From: Dysidea avara | Taxonomy: Eukaryota; Porifera; Demospongiae; Dictyoceratida; Dysideidae | NCBI RefSeq assembly: GCF_963678975.1 | Contig: NC_089281.1 | Location: 28,571,616 to 28,635,615 of the forward strand | Direction: 5' to 3' | DNA: 64,000 bases | In this document: one piece after another, positions 23,984-36,499 of the stretch | How the letters are laid out: the number at the start of each line of letters is the position of its first letter | How positions within the stretch are numbered: position 1 is the first letter of the stretch | The notes under the pieces: generated by a model | Seen by the model: only the letters and a program-made list of their open reading frames with translations | Told to the model about the DNA's origin: nothing | Databases searched by the model: none | Program-made: the position numbers and the translations under genes

Positions 23984-26427
23984 CAAGAGTTAATAATAAG
24001 AGAGGCTCTTATTATTACCTCTTGCCGCCAGACTGGTCGTGACTCGTGACGTATGAATAATCTGTAAACCAGCCAATTGACCCGCACAAAATGTGACCTT
24101 GATCCAACCCTGTTCTATAGCCAGTTTCAAAGCTAGTCCAAATACAGGAAATCTGTGAAAATTGTTGTAAAGATCCGTATATTTCCTGTATACTTCCGTA
24201 TTTGCAACATCACGTATGTTACATCCAGCATCCCCACAACAAGTTTGTAGAGAACACAAGAAAGGATTCCGCATATTCCCGTATACTATGTATCGCGTGA
24301 TGCTATTATGCCGGATATCTAAAAATTTTAATGTTCTGAAATCTTGCCATAATTGCTTGAAATCTTGAAAAATAACAAAGATTTGAAATCTTGTAGCTAC
24401 AGGATTTTTCGGAGTTGCGGATCCCTTGTCCAAATATGTCGTTACAGTTCCACACAAAAACGATTAATTAATTCGCACGATTCGCCGATTTATATAGCTT
24501 GCCTTACAGCTCCAAAATCCGGTATAATCTGCCGAGGTAGCGGCCGGTACAAGTTAGTCACATGCAGCCGGGGTCACAGCACAAGTTTGCAAGTTTGTCT
24601 AGGAGGATTTCCACCCTTCACAGCACGTCCATATCTGACGTCATTAAACCTGTTTACTACCCCGGTATAGTCTAGACGCAAGCAAGGGGGCGCCGGACTG
24701 AGACTCATTAAAATTTTTTTGTAAACTTGAAAAAATAATGACGCCTTCGATGACGCCGTTTAAGGAGTAGAGGTAGCTAGCAAACGGTGTAGTGTTCACT
24801 GCGAGGTCAGTTGAGTCCCACTGCCGGATCTCTTGAGTTAGTATACTTAACTACTGAGTCAGTTGGCTAGCGAGGTTGACATCTGCGGACATCTGATCAC
24901 TTGAAGTTGCATCTGATCGCACAGGTTCGTGCTCGGGGTCGTGATATGTATCAATGTACCATAAATGTATGTAGATTAGGTCACAGTGTAGTTTTATATT
25001 AGCTGTTGTACCCTATAGTCTGTTTTGTCGATATGTGAGTTCTTGTACCATCGAGTGTACCATGCATAGCTAATTGACTCAGCATCTAGTTATTGCATGC
25101 CGGTTTCTCGGTTGTATTTTTTTTTCTGGCAATATGAATAGTCTCGTCCAGCCGGACCCTTGCGGGCCAGCTATATCCACACTCTCGTCAGACTACCGTA
25201 CGGTCAAGTTGGGCCGGCGGCGAGACCATGAAGACAATACTTGCTGAGGCGAGCCTTAGCCGGTCAAGGCCTGAATACCGGCTGAGCTAACTATCTGAAT
25301 GAGTAGATATCAAGTGATGATTGTTTGTGTGTTATATAGGCTGAAAGCGGTCAGTATTGTGATACTATCAGTAATGTTTCCAACCAGAACTGCCAATGAT
25401 AAAGAAGTCATGCAGAATGCCATAGCTACATTTGCTAAAAGTAAACCTTATGAAGGAGAGTGTTGTTTAAAGCACATCGAAACACCATATAGAGGTTTTC
25501 AGAAGAATTTGAAAACATGTACATTTACAGAAACCCATTATGTTTGGGAACTTTCGTCATATAATAATACCCACATGCAATGTTTTACAGAACCTAGCTA
25601 GGTAACTATGGACGTATAAAACATGCATGGGTGAAACCCACCAGTGCGAATCGGCTACTGAATGAATATGTTGTTAATCACTATATACCCATATTGTCTG
25701 TGGAATATTATGGCTAAAGCTGCTTAATTGTGGCTGGTGTAACGAATTTTGCATTTGGTCTAAAACTTCTTGGTGACTAAGGCATACTTAATCACTTCTA
25801 AATATAGTGCTTTGTTTACCACACTGACAAACATCCATCCTTGATAGTTTCTTTAAACAGTCTCTAACAACCATTGTTGATACGTCATGTAATAGCCGTG
25901 GCAATCTACAAGAAGAATCGGAAATCATGTGAAAATAATAGATGTGCTTTAGACTTCGGATCCAGATGTATTAATTTTTGTAACTTGACTTCAATAAGGT
26001 CAGATGTAATGACGTCCTGTAAATATAAGTGTAGCTATACTTGTCAGAAATGTTCCATAAAGCTAATCATTACGTTGTGTTGCTACCAAGGTATAAGCTG
26101 AGTAGCTAATCTGCTGTGTGCTCACAAAATGTTGAAACACAGCAACTTAGTACCTTAACTATTAATATTTTTACTTTTTACTTTGTGAAGGATGGTAGGC
26201 ATGCCCTCAAGTATCATGTGGTACTATCTAGCTGTCCAGGCGCTTAACAGTGAGTGCTAGGGGTAGTGACAAGGGTAGTCTATCTATCCCAAGTATTAGT
26301 GGTACTGGAACAAAAAATGCCATTCAGGTCCATTACCAATTGTCTGTTGTTAGTAACATGCCTCATTATGTAATCCATGCAATAGCAAAAGGCAATGACA
26401 TAGATTTTATGGTCAGTGTAAATACAT
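23984..26427. other. No recognised gene; GC-richer patch with unassigned frames
   Basis: 24000-25300 is richer in CpG and GC than its surroundings. A small hairpin AATAATAAGAG..CTCTTATTATT lies at 23990-24014. Minus frame 23990-24457 and plus frames 25299-25601 and 25874-26101 are open, but I recognise no domain in them. The frame at 25299 includes an acceptor-like site before position 25340 and a charged stretch (TANDKEVMQNAIATFAKSKP), so an unrecognised exon is possible. Confidence 0.3.
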
Positions 26428-26637
26428 GTACCGTATAATGGGAAATTTTCGAAGGATGAAACTTTTGCAAAACTGCAAAATACGATTTTCACTTTTTTAA
26501 ATTCACGAAAGTCTAGAAAATGGGTAATAGCTATGTGTATAAACTGAAACATTTCACGATTATACTTTCACAAAGCTATCATCACTCGTAAAATTCACGA
26601 AAGCTTTGTCCCTTGAAAATTTCCAGCTATATATGGT
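26428..26637. mobile_element. MITE with GGGAAATTTTCGAAGG ends
   Basis: About 210 bp. Left end ATAATGGGAAATTTTCGAAGG; the right end CCTTGAAAATTTCC is its approximate inverse. Internal AAATTCACGAAAG units occur twice. No coding capacity. Confidence 0.55.
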
Positions 26638-27558
26638 ATTAAGATATAAAACCAGATACCAGTATGAAGCCAGATACCGGCATGCATTCTGGTGTTAATT
26701 AAAGGATCACTACTAGTTTCAACATAAGTGTATGAAACCTTACAAGCTTCATAATACAAAAAAATCCCTCATTTGAAGGTAGAATTCTTGTGTAAACAGC
26801 TGAAAGAAATATCATGCACAAACAAGAATCTATGTTGATAACAATTAAAGTAGATGATGATATGTAAACTGATGTACAGTCAGTACAGCAGAAATGGACT
26901 ATCAGAACATGTCATGGCAGCAACCCTACAACAACCTGAACTGTTAACATGCATATGCATGTAAATGTAGGAAATCATTATAATATGTGTCAATACATTA
27001 TACCACTAAGTCTCCTGAAATGCTTAGTAGGATGTCTGTCACTTGGAGGGTTTCAACATATGCTACAGGAGGTTAATGATGGAGTGTCAACATCATGGTG
27101 TAATACTGTTGGATGTAACTCTTTGACACTCTGTTCTGACTTTGTTGTCAACAATGTAAATGGAATAAAAGTATTATTCAAGTTAGTTGACTATATAGGA
27201 ACTGTTTGTTGACTAGAGGGTACCACCGTATGGTAAAAAAAAATTGGTGGTAAAAAGGCTTGGCGAAAACCCACTATAGAAAAATTGAAAAAACTTTGGG
27301 ACTCCACCTTAATTTACACGTGAACCGTTCAACATATATGATAGATAGTTGAGAGGCATGTACGTAATTGTGTTATATACGTACCACATACAAGCAAGTG
27401 TCAATCGATGGTTAATGTAAATGTTGAGTGCAATGTACAGCAGTGCAGGCTATCAGGCATACCAAAGCATTTGGTTGAATACCTCACAGAGCAATGAACT
27501 GTGCCTTCTTTCTTATCTCTTAGTTGTGGTTTGAAATATTGCAGGACCGATTTCAACG
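26638..27558. other. No gene seen
   Basis: The plus frame 26949-27212 is open (88 codons, several Cys), but I recognise nothing in it. 27200-27300 carries a GGTAC/GGTGGTAAAAA stretch of unknown origin. Confidence 0.3.
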
Positions 27559-28330
27559 ATGCAACGTGGTCTCACTATATCTGCTCAAGTGATTGCTAAA
27601 AAATTTGTGGGAAAAACTTTGGTGATTGAAACACTATTCATCAAACTTATTACCGCCAGAGTTTTTTTGCTATATGGCACTTATGTGCTAACTCTGTTCC
27701 AGGTGCATGTGGTAAACATGTCTAAGTCCTGCAAGTTTTGCCAAAAAGTACAGAAAGTCTCCTATATACCCTTGAATCTGGCCATGCAGGTTAGAGTTCA
27801 TCTCAACTTTGCTGGTCTTTTTATGAGAAAGTCTTTTGATTGCTATGGATGCTTATTCAAAGTGGCCCGAGTTTATTGAGATGTCCTCAACCACAATAGC
27901 CCAGACTAATCACAGTTTTTTGTCAACTTCTCACTGTGACAATCCATTGGATTCTTGAACAGTTATAAGTAAGCAATTTACTTCATAAGAAGGGGGCAAT
28001 GGCGTGAAGCATATTTGGGTATCCACCTACCATCCAGCTTCCAGCGGTTTAGCTGAGCGCATGGTATAGACCTTCAAGCATTTAACGAAGAAAATAGCTA
28101 AATTCAGCAAAGGCCTGTAAATTTTCTTCTCACATGCAGAACAACGCCCCAAACTACAACAAATGTTACACCTTGTCAGTTGTTGATGGGTAGAGCTTTA
28201 CCAACATGTTTTGACATGTTACAACCCAGTACAGATTAGTGATTCTCAAACAATGACATAGCAAAGATTGTTCCTTCAATCCTGGACAGAGACTGTTTTA
28301 AGCAAAAGATTTTTGTGGAAGCAATAAGGA
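27559..28330 (+). pseudogene. Ty3/gypsy integrase fossil
   Basis: In shifting plus frames: SCKFCQKVQK (CxxC of the integrase zinc finger), RVHLNFAG (catalytic core start, Asn where Asp is expected), AMDAYSKWPEFIEMSSTT, STYHPASSGLAERMV and a stop in the following helix. Multiple stops and shifts make it dead. No LTRs were found around it. Confidence 0.7.
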
Positions 28331-28748
28331 ATGACAGTACAGAACATTGGTCTTCAAATTTACAGAGTTCAGTTAGATGACAAATCCTTGTTGAAAATTG
28401 ATGCCAAGTCTTCAATTGCTATATCTATGCATAGTCATCATAATCATATAGCTGTGAGCTATTTACCATCCCAACATGAACTTCGTAACTTAAGCACAGA
28501 TATGACTCTAATTTCTTAGGCACAACAGTAGTGAACTTTATTCCCAATAAAATAGAGCCTTCTTCAATTGAAAGTTTGTCATGGCGGGTGAAATAAAGCT
28601 TTAGTGTCACAGGAACTTTCACAGGCCAACCACTTGTAAGGTAATGAACTTTACTGAGTACACGGTCAGTGCAAGTAGCCTTACATGCTTGAACTACAGA
28701 CACGGGTAAGACACTAATCTGAGAAATATTAAAAATAGGCACTAAATA
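28331..28748. other. No recognised gene
   Basis: The minus frame 28425-28823 is open for 132 codons and partly overlaps the MITE at 28749. It has no recognisable domain, although it includes protein-like stretches. It may be remnant coding DNA. Confidence 0.25.
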
Positions 28749-28941
28749 CAGTGGAACCTCTCTTAACCAACTTCCTGAAATAAGGACACAATAGAATAAA
28801 CAGGACAAAACTTTTGGTCCCAAAAACAGGTCTGGTCAATATATTTTTTTACCTCTAAAAGAGGAAAGCCTCTGTATTAACTATTAACTTTAAGCCTAAA
28901 ATTCTGGGTCCCTAAGTCTCCATTATAGAGAGGTTCCACTG
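28749..28941. mobile_element. pogo/Tigger-like MITE, TA target
   Basis: A 193-bp element with ends CAGTGGAACCTCTCTTAA and its inverse GAGAGGTTCCACTG, flanked by TA on both sides. CAGTGGAACCTC-type ends with TA duplication are typical of pogo-group Tc1/mariner MITEs. Confidence 0.75.
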
Positions 28942-29609
28942 TAATGGCGTACAACTTGAAAATGTCAAAGGAATGGTTTGTAGACTGCTGTCACTAGTGT
29001 ACAGAGCTCTAGCTATATAGATAAGATTTAAAATCACACAATGCACGCCATGTACAATCACACTGTAGTCCTATTACATAATGTACAATAGTCACACACA
29101 TGAGTCTCTAGCTCTCACATGACCCATTACGTGATGTACTACATTATGCAAAATTATAATTAATAACTAAGTAGTTGAAAGACCTTACAAGTTAAAAGGT
29201 CTTTGTCTTCTTCCTGTAGAAAAGTGAGAAGAAAGCAAGCCTATGGCCAGCTTTGGGGCTTACGATTACAAAAAGAAGTGATATGTGTCTATACCAAAAC
29301 AACCAAACTGTGGAAAAGGGTGTGGCCACCAAAAATCCAGGGTGAAAAAAATTGTGAATTCAAAGGTGGCAGCCAAGAAATGGCGGCAGTGATGCTAACT
29401 AAAGCTGATCATTTTTAGTCTCATCCATATAATACTTCTGTGGTTTGAGGACGGGTCAGAAGGATATGCATAACCTGTACAGTACCCTGCAATGTAGTTT
29501 AATATGATCTTAGTGGTCTTTACTTCTTACTGTAATTCTTTCAGTGCACTTTAGGTTTATATCATTCTCTTTTGGCTTTGATCTTGTAATTGCATTGGTT
29601 CATCTTAGT
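28942..29609. other. No gene seen
   Basis: AT-rich spacer. The plus frame at 29203-29418 is basic, but I do not recognise it. Confidence 0.3.
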
Positions 29610-30028
29610 CAGGAGGAGAGCTCCAGGAATTTTGTGACAGATTTCCAGATTTTCTGTTGCATGCTCACTTAAATCTGGAGTATGCTCCCCCAGGAAATTT
29701 TTGAAAATTATGTATTCTGAGATTGAATCTGGTAACAATTTTCACCAATGAATCTTTAAAGCTAACATTGTAAAGTATAGGCTGTTTATGCTTGCTTCTG
29801 CTAGCATAGTGTCAGGAACAAGCTAAATTTAAAGAGTGAAAAAGTGGGGTTATGTGAAGTTTGAAGCATGAATCCTATTCTGTGGTTTTAGGCTATTGTA
29901 AACTTTTAAAAATAAAAATGTGACTGTTCTATTAGAGTAGTTGATCTGAACCTTTGATACCTTTTAATTGGTTATTATTATACGTGACCAGTTTCAGGAA
30001 ACCTAGGAAACCCCCTGGATCCACCCTG
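29610..30028. mobile_element. MITE, second copy of the 11986 family
   Basis: Starts CAGGAGGAGAGCTCCAGG and ends CCTGGATCCACCCTG. Flanks TTAGT and TTAGA suggest a 5-bp duplication with one change. It contains TGACTGTTCTATTAGAGTA (about 29922) followed by GATCTGAAC, as in the 11986 copy. Confidence 0.6.
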
Positions 30029-30238
30029 TTAGACGTTAGTAGTTGTCACTTTCTGCATGTTGTAGTAGTAACAGTTGCTGTGGCTAAAATAATCATCCAT
30101 ATTCCATTTTTTGTCTCTTCAACCAGTCAGGTGAGCAATACTAATGTGTGATCCCTTCTATCATTTTAAAGTTTCTTGCACTTTTAATTTTTTCATGATT
30201 TAATAGGTCATTTACTAGACTGCTGAAGTAACCTTATC

Positions 30239-30861
30239 ATGGCTCGATTACTTCAAGGAAAAAGGAAACTCACATTTGGAATCAAGGTTTCAGAGATTCC
30301 TGACAGCATCAGTGAACGTGACCTTAAATCAACATTCAATACATTTGGAACAATTTCAAGTGCGTATGTGAAAAACTCTAAACCACTGAAACATGCATAT
30401 ATCAACTATGAATCTCAACATAGTGCCAAAAGAGCAGCTGAAAAGATGAATCGATTTGAGGTGTCTGGAGGTATCTTACAAGTGAAAGCAAAAGATGCTG
30501 ATCAACCAGACTGCAAAAGACACAGATCAGCTGGTTCAAGGCCCTCGAATCCCAATACTACAAGTTTGTCTCCTGATGTTCTTTCGAACAAAACTGCTAC
30601 CAAAGGTTCTACTGCAGATACAAAGTGTAATTCAAATCAGTTCAGCATTAAAATCTCCAATATTAGTCCAAATACCACACAAGTGGAGTTATCTAAATTG
30701 TTCAAAACTGCTATTTTTCTCAAAAGTGCTCCTGGTAACAAAAGTTTTGCTTATGCAAATTACAAATCTCAGTATGAAATGGAGGATGCATTAAAGCTTC
30801 ACAATAGATTAATTGACGGTTTGAAGATACAAGTAAAAATGACTACCTCATCCAAAAACAC
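30239..30861 (+). CDS. Two-RRM exon, probable first coding exon of the PARP14-like gene
   Basis: Starts at ATG 30239 with an in-frame TGA five codons upstream. 207 codons plus 2 nt, ending at the donor CAC|GTAAGG (GT 30862-30863). RRM1 is about residues 13-85 (IKVSEIPDSISERDLKSTF, HAYINY) and RRM2 about 135-201 (IKISNISPNTTQVELSKLF, FAYANYKS); a Ser/Asn/Lys-rich linker joins them. The RNP motifs are degenerate (AYINY, AYANY), so RNA binding is uncertain. The two leftover bases match the phase needed by the exon at 42173, and N-terminal RRMs are known in PARP10/PARP14 relatives. I therefore infer that this is their first exon across an 11.3-kb intron. Alternatively it is a small separate gene of 208 residues ending at the TAA at 30863. 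Confidence 0.65.
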
Positions 30862-31663
30862 GTAAGGATTTAATGATATACCCAAATTTTAGCTGCTAAT
30901 TTATTGAAACATGGAAGTAACTTTTCCATTAGAATACTTCGTTACAGTGGTCCAAATTTTATGTGTTCATGTTCTTACTTTATCTAAAATAGTTGTATTG
31001 CATAAGTGCAAGGAAAACTTAGGAATTTGATTAGGGTTCATTTACCATGCAGATTTTACACCAAATTGCACATCAGACAAAATCAAACTAACACCTCCAG
31101 TGGACAGCTACACTATTGTACTTATAGTTTTGAATCTCAGTATTATTTAAACTACTCGAGGCTGGTTTTTAACAGATATCTTTTCTGGGTGGTGTGGCAA
31201 GCTCAAGTGGCAATTTCTGGCTTGGCAAGAATCAGTGGTTCGCTGGTGGATGGTTGTTGGCCAAACATTTTTTTACATTGATCTTGCTGCATATCAGCCA
31301 CTAAGGAGCCAGCACAGCTCTGTAATCTTGTGCCTGGACTTCAATCATGGTCTGCCTCAATTTTTAAGTCTATCTCTTGCCCACCCCGCTATCCCCAACC
31401 TCTTCCCCTTTGTGAGCACTTGTGATACTACTTCACTTGTCCAACTGCTCAGATTTTTTATGTTATTAGGCACTACAAGCAGCTACAAGTACTGGAAGTG
31501 ATCTGAAAGGTAATAGATTGATGCATCTTTCATACACGTACTTGCTATCCTTGGCAAGTTATACTGACTTGAATTCTTTAAAACTGTTTACCTCGAAACT
31601 TCTAATGTGCGATTTGGAACGTTTTCCCAAAATCCAGTCACATATATAGATAGAATTATTTAA
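30862..31663. other. Start of the proposed large PARP intron; no gene seen
   Basis: AT-rich with unrecognised short frames. A GGCAAGCTCAAGTGGC-like patch at 31197-31260 may be a repeat of unknown type. Confidence 0.3.
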
Positions 31664-32422
31664 TTAGGGATCAATGTCCACTAGTATATCTGCAGGTGTA
31701 AGTGACCTCCTTTGTTTCCCTACTTTTTATTTCTATGATCCCTAATCAAACTTAAAAATTACTAATTTTTCCTTGTACTTGTTTGTTTAACTGGAGAATG
31801 GGAAAACATTAAGTTTGGTGCCATTCTTTCTTTTGATGTAGTATGTGCAGGTTTACTAGTCATAATTATGTTACAAAAAAGTAGCAATTTTGAAAAAGTG
31901 AAGTGGCCATTATGCTTCATTTTCGGTTGTGTTCAGCCCATTCATTACAAATAAAGAACAGTATGAGAAGTGCCTCTGCAATCAACTCAGACATTATGGA
32001 AAATTCGGACAATTACTGTTACAAATGTAGGGAGCCACCATGCCTTGCACTGTCAGCAAAGAGAGATGGGACACAAAGGAAGACAAACATGATGCATACA
32101 TTGTACATAGTGTGGTATACCAAAAGGCTTTGAAGTAATGCCAAATCTGTAGCCTTATATAGCCATTATTGAGTTATGCAGTTATGCTTGACTGAAAGAA
32201 TTACTAAGTAAGTGAGTCAGTCAGTCAGTCAGTCAGGCAGTAAAAATTTCTACTGAATAAAACAACAAAACTTTGTAGCAACCTACTGGAAGCATTTTGG
32301 GTCATACTGAAGGCACTTTTGGGCTTGGTTATACCTAACCAATATTGCCAAGACACCATGTAAGGCTGGTTTCTAGTCAATAACATTTTTGTAAGAAAGT
32401 ACTAATCATTCATGATCTCTAA
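31664..32422. mobile_element. TTAGGGATCA element, full-length copy
   Basis: A 759-bp repeat from TTAGGGATCAATGTCCACTA to CATGATCTCTAA, so its termini are weak inverse copies. Landmarks are AAGTGGCCATTATGC at 31903, CAGTATGAGAAGTGCC and AAGGCACTTTTGGGCTTGGT. Other copies lie near 16860, 35300, 35640, 36500 and (reversed) at 54671-55479. It has no long coding frame; non-autonomous. Confidence 0.65.
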
Positions 32423-32458
32423 TATACAGTACTACCATACTGTATCATTTTAAACAAG

Positions 32459-33207
32459 TATAGTGTAAGCGATCGAATGTCGACCGGTATCTTTTGTCGA
32501 CCACAGGTGTATTTAAAGTCGAATACTGAAATTATGAGGAGCTGCCTGAATATTCACTACGGTAAGGATAGTTGGTAACAAGAGCTCTAGAAAGAATCCC
32601 AAGAAGTGAAACAGGCCCCAAGGAATACGCGAGAACTCTATCATATCCAAATAAGGAAATGGAGATCGAGATGCTACAACATTACAGAACGAACCTGAAA
32701 TCACGCTCTGGATGCACAGACAGTGAAATGGTAGCCAGTAATGCACTGTCGTCCGTTTGAGCCATGTTACAACACTAGACAAAGTCTTTTCTTGTTTCAT
32801 TTCACAAAAACTATAGAATACTTCGGTTACCACGTGGTTGTTACAGGCAATACCATATATGGATATTGATCTTGATAATTGTGGAGTCCGATAGTATCCA
32901 TTACTGATCTACTCCGTAAATGCAGTTACTATGGCGAAGGGAAAAACCGAGGGTGGTCGAATTAAAGTTATGGAATAATTTATTACAGTCTAGTTAAATA
33001 TGCGTGGTCGACTTTCGATACAGAGGAAATGAAACGAAAACCGTCTTGACTACTTTTTGCCATGCATTAAAGGTTAGTTAAGTATAGGCGCAGATTCTAC
33101 TTACACTTGCAGTGATGTTAAACTAATAAGCTTTTCCGTGGGTTGAATGATATTGGCTTCGTGGAGTATAATTCAATAGTGGTCAACAATCGATCACTTA
33201 CGCTATA
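32459..33207. mobile_element. TIR element carrying coding-like DNA
   Basis: Ends TATAGTGTAAGCGATCGAAT and its inverse (GATCACTTACGCTATA), with TA at the borders. Inside are GTCGAC-rich subterminal blocks. The 32572-32760 frame (plus) reads as plausible protein (TRALERIPRSETGPKEYA..); the 32513-32833 minus frame overlaps it and is hydrophobic. I recognise neither. It may be a captured gene piece or a transposase remnant. Confidence 0.55.
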
Positions 33208-33228
33208 GAAGGAATTATGATTTGAGTA

Positions 33229-35199
33229 CACTGTTAAAAATAAGGAGTAACTGTTACTCCCCTAGGGGAGTTCCCAGTGTAGGGAGGATTTAACACCCCT
33301 ATATTTTTGTGGAGAGTAACTAACACCCCACAAAGGAGTAACAGGAACCCTTTGAAAAATCTATTGTAGGGAGTTCTAGTTACTCTAGGAGAGTTTACAT
33401 AAGCATGCAAGGCGTTTCCTTTACTCCATGAAATTCTGCAAATAACTCCGTATAAAATTTCAAATGATGTTAAAGACATACAGCAAAACTGTAACAAAAT
33501 ATTTACAATATCCAGCTTTATAATATTGGAAAGTCTCTGAAAAAAAGAGACCAGTAGCAAGGCTCCATCAGCAAACGATGCTTCACTGCCACTTCACTGG
33601 AGTTACTTCCTGCCACATGACATGTTATCAGCTGTAGTAAATAGCAGTATAGTAAAGAAATATTCAACAATCATATACTTGTTACTTTTATGGCTGAAGG
33701 TACGTCACACACAGTTGCCAACAAAGTTGTAAAAACAATTCTTCCAGACCAGCAGCATTGGTAGTGTAAACTAAAAAGGCAAGCAGTTGCATCATGCAAA
33801 ACAGCACTTTTTTGCTACCTGGAGTTCATCATTTTGTTTGTCTATTTGTTCACTGATTTCTTGTGGCACCTGTAATATATGTTTACAAATTGATGCACAG
33901 TCACTGTATGTTAACACACTTACTGGATGTTGTAAAAATTCTATGTTCTCAGTGACATTGAGACATCCATGCTAAAAAAGTAAACATGTGCTTACGTAAC
34001 TATAAACATTATCTCCTTACAGGTCAAGAATAACTTGGAAAGTTGATGAAGTTGAAGACACACAATGTACATTGTATAAAAGATTCTTGTTAACTGCAGA
34101 TGATACATCTTACTAGTTAATTCCAGTGAATCTGCATGTAATTATGTAAAAAGACAATGATACTTGCTACTGACCTTACCAGGCAATATCATTGTGTCCG
34201 GCTGCTAACGTCAACTGAAGGCAGACGGACATGATATGTATGCCATGTTTAAGCTAGGTGGCTTTCCTCTCCTCCCTCAAGTCTTCAACTTCTTACACAC
34301 TGACTACTAGTAGCTAGCGGTGAGCTTGAATGGGCTGAATACTGTACGTACCAGTCAGTGCGGATACGACTGAGTCCGCCGAATTTTATTCTCTTTCCCT
34401 GAGTCTTGAACTATTTCTGCCGTATCACAATAAGGCGCCTAAACCCTCACGAGCAGTGGTGACTTCTGTTGGAGCCAGTTTAATAAACCGGTGTGTCACA
34501 CGAGACGACTCAGATATGAGCTCGAACGTACCTGAAGAAACAATGAACGAGATAGACTCTAGTGAACGTCCAGTAATTATTCACGAACAAGCAAACAGTT
34601 TAGTATCACCTTTTAAGCACTACAATTCCTCAGAGAAGCAAACCGCTTTCAACTACTCAACACGGCTCTGTTGTTAAAGAAGCCGTTTCTATGGTAATAC
34701 TCTTCACTCTAAATAATGCGCTTGTAATAGAAATGGTATTTAATAATTATACATACGTATTTCAAAATATTCTTGAGTAACAATTCGTCCTGTTTTCGTA
34801 CTCTCTGTTTCCTTCACTATGTCTTGGTTAGCCTGTAAAATAAAACATGAGTAAATAGCTGCCATTGAAAAGGAAGCCTAAATAATTACTTTCCTTTTTT
34901 ACATTGAGTGGCTAGAATTGAACAGGTTAGTTAATGGAGAAACTGAGAAAATAACATAGTGAGACAGCTATAACCTGCATGTGGCTCATTCATATGTGGC
35001 CTCAGCCATACTGGCTCACTGAGTTCACCTTAGCTGCTAGCTAGCTGGTAATGGAAACTCTTCAGTTTGGTGCCTTCACTTACTTGGAGTTCTCTTTACC
35101 CTTAGTGGGTTACTGTTACTCTCCTAGTAATCCAAACTCCCCTTTCAGAGTAAAATATTTCACTCCCCTAGTTACTGTTATTCCCCTGTTTTAACAGTG
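33229..35199. mobile_element. 2-kb TIR element, CACTGTTAAAA ends, TA target
   Basis: Ends CACTGTTAAAAATAAGGAG and its inverse CCCCTGTTTTAACAGTG (1971 bp), both flanked by TA. Subterminal GAGTAACTGTTACTCC blocks occur at both ends. Inside, an exon-like segment follows a good acceptor at about 34020 (coding for WKVDEVEDTQCTLYKRFLL, then stop). A 73-codon frame starts at 34456. Neither is recognised. It may be a decayed autonomous element or a carrier of captured exons. Confidence 0.6.
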
Positions 35200-36140
35200 T
35201 AGGGATCATAGAAATGCCGTACTGTGCTATGGCTGCTCAGTATAAGGAAGGATAAAGGTAAGAGAATAACACACATATTGTATGGCTATCAATATACCAA
35301 AGGTTTCTTCTTAATTAAGTGAATTCGAAGCATTTCTGTCTGTGAAAGAAGTAGGGCTGTAGCTGTAGCCACTTTTTGTTATGCTTGCTTGAACGCATCA
35401 GGCAATCAGTAGAAATTCCATTAAATATAATTCTGTAGCAAAACATTTCGAGTCGATCTGAAGGCACTTTTGGGCTAGATTTTACCCAACCAATACTGTC
35501 ATGTCGTCATGAGGGGAAATTGAGGCAGGTTTTTGAGTGATATTTTATTGCGGGCCATGCCCACACCTTCGTTGTCCCCACTATACAGTACTATTGTACT
35601 GTATAATTTTTGAAAATTGTGCAAGCTGGCATAAATGGCACAAGTCTAACTATTTCACTTTGTTTTCAGCTGTGCTCTGCCCATTACATGACGAAGAATA
35701 CAGTATGAGAAGTGCCTTTTCAATGAATTGAATCCATGCACTTCAAATGTAGGAGATGTGGTACAAAAATTATGAACAGCAGCATTACAAGCCATGCATT
35801 GTTGTGCTACTGCAAATTGACACCTTTGCGCTAGTGGACAGAACACAAAAGAAGACAAGGATAAGTCCACGATGCATATGGTTGCCAAAAAGGCACTAGA
35901 AGTGACATCAAATGGTGAAGAAATCAACCCCATAACATTAGTCATTGTTGAGTTATGCTTGTCTGAACTCCATTAAAGTAATTTTTTAAAATGTAGCAAC
36001 TAGCATTTCGAGTCAATCTCGATGCATATTTGGGCTTGATTATATACTTGACCAATACTGCCACATTGTCATCAGGGAAGGTGAAGCTGATTTATAGTGG
36101 ATATTTTTTCATGGGAAAACCCAAACGTTGGTGATCCCTA
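35200..36140. repeat. Two partial copies of the TTAGGGATCA family
   Basis: Starts TAGGGATCATAGAAATG. The block TTTCGAGTC..GGGCT..CCAATACTG occurs at about 35446 and again at about 36007. TGCCCATTACATGACGAAGA (about 35680) matches the 31664 copy. Ends at GTGATCCCTA. The first copy begins exactly at the border of the preceding TIR element. Confidence 0.5.
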
Positions 36141-36201
36141 CTACATACAAATAGAAGGAAAAAAATTTTAAGAGATTATAGAAAAAAAGCAGTGAAACAA
36201 G

Positions 36202-36490
36202 CACTACCAAATACAGTGCATGAAATTGCCATGAAAATAACCATGAAATACCAATGAACTGAATACCTATAGTTTATCCCATGAATTTTAACGTTTCATG
36301 GGTACTGCACCCATGAAATCTCTGCAATGCCATGAATTTACCATGAAAATCTGATCTGGAGATGCATTTCATGGCCCATGAAACAACCCATGCTATACCA
36401 TGAATTGACTTTCATGGTACATTTCATAGGGGCGATTTAACATTTCATGGAAAAAACATAGATGTTTCATGGCATACTTCTCTGGTAGTG
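36202..36490. mobile_element. CACTA-type MITE rich in CATGAAAT
   Basis: A 289-bp element with CACTACCA ends and inverse TGGTAGTG, flanked by AAG on both sides (a 3-bp duplication, as in CACTA/EnSpm elements). The interior is an array of CATGAAAT / ATTTCATG words that pair in many ways. Confidence 0.7.
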
Positions 36491-36499
36491 AAGGGAAGT

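Noticed and set aside
23990-24457. 155-codon minus-strand ORF
   Set aside because: One of the longest frames outside the genes, but no recognisable domain or convincing splice context; length alone is weak evidence in a 64-kb window.
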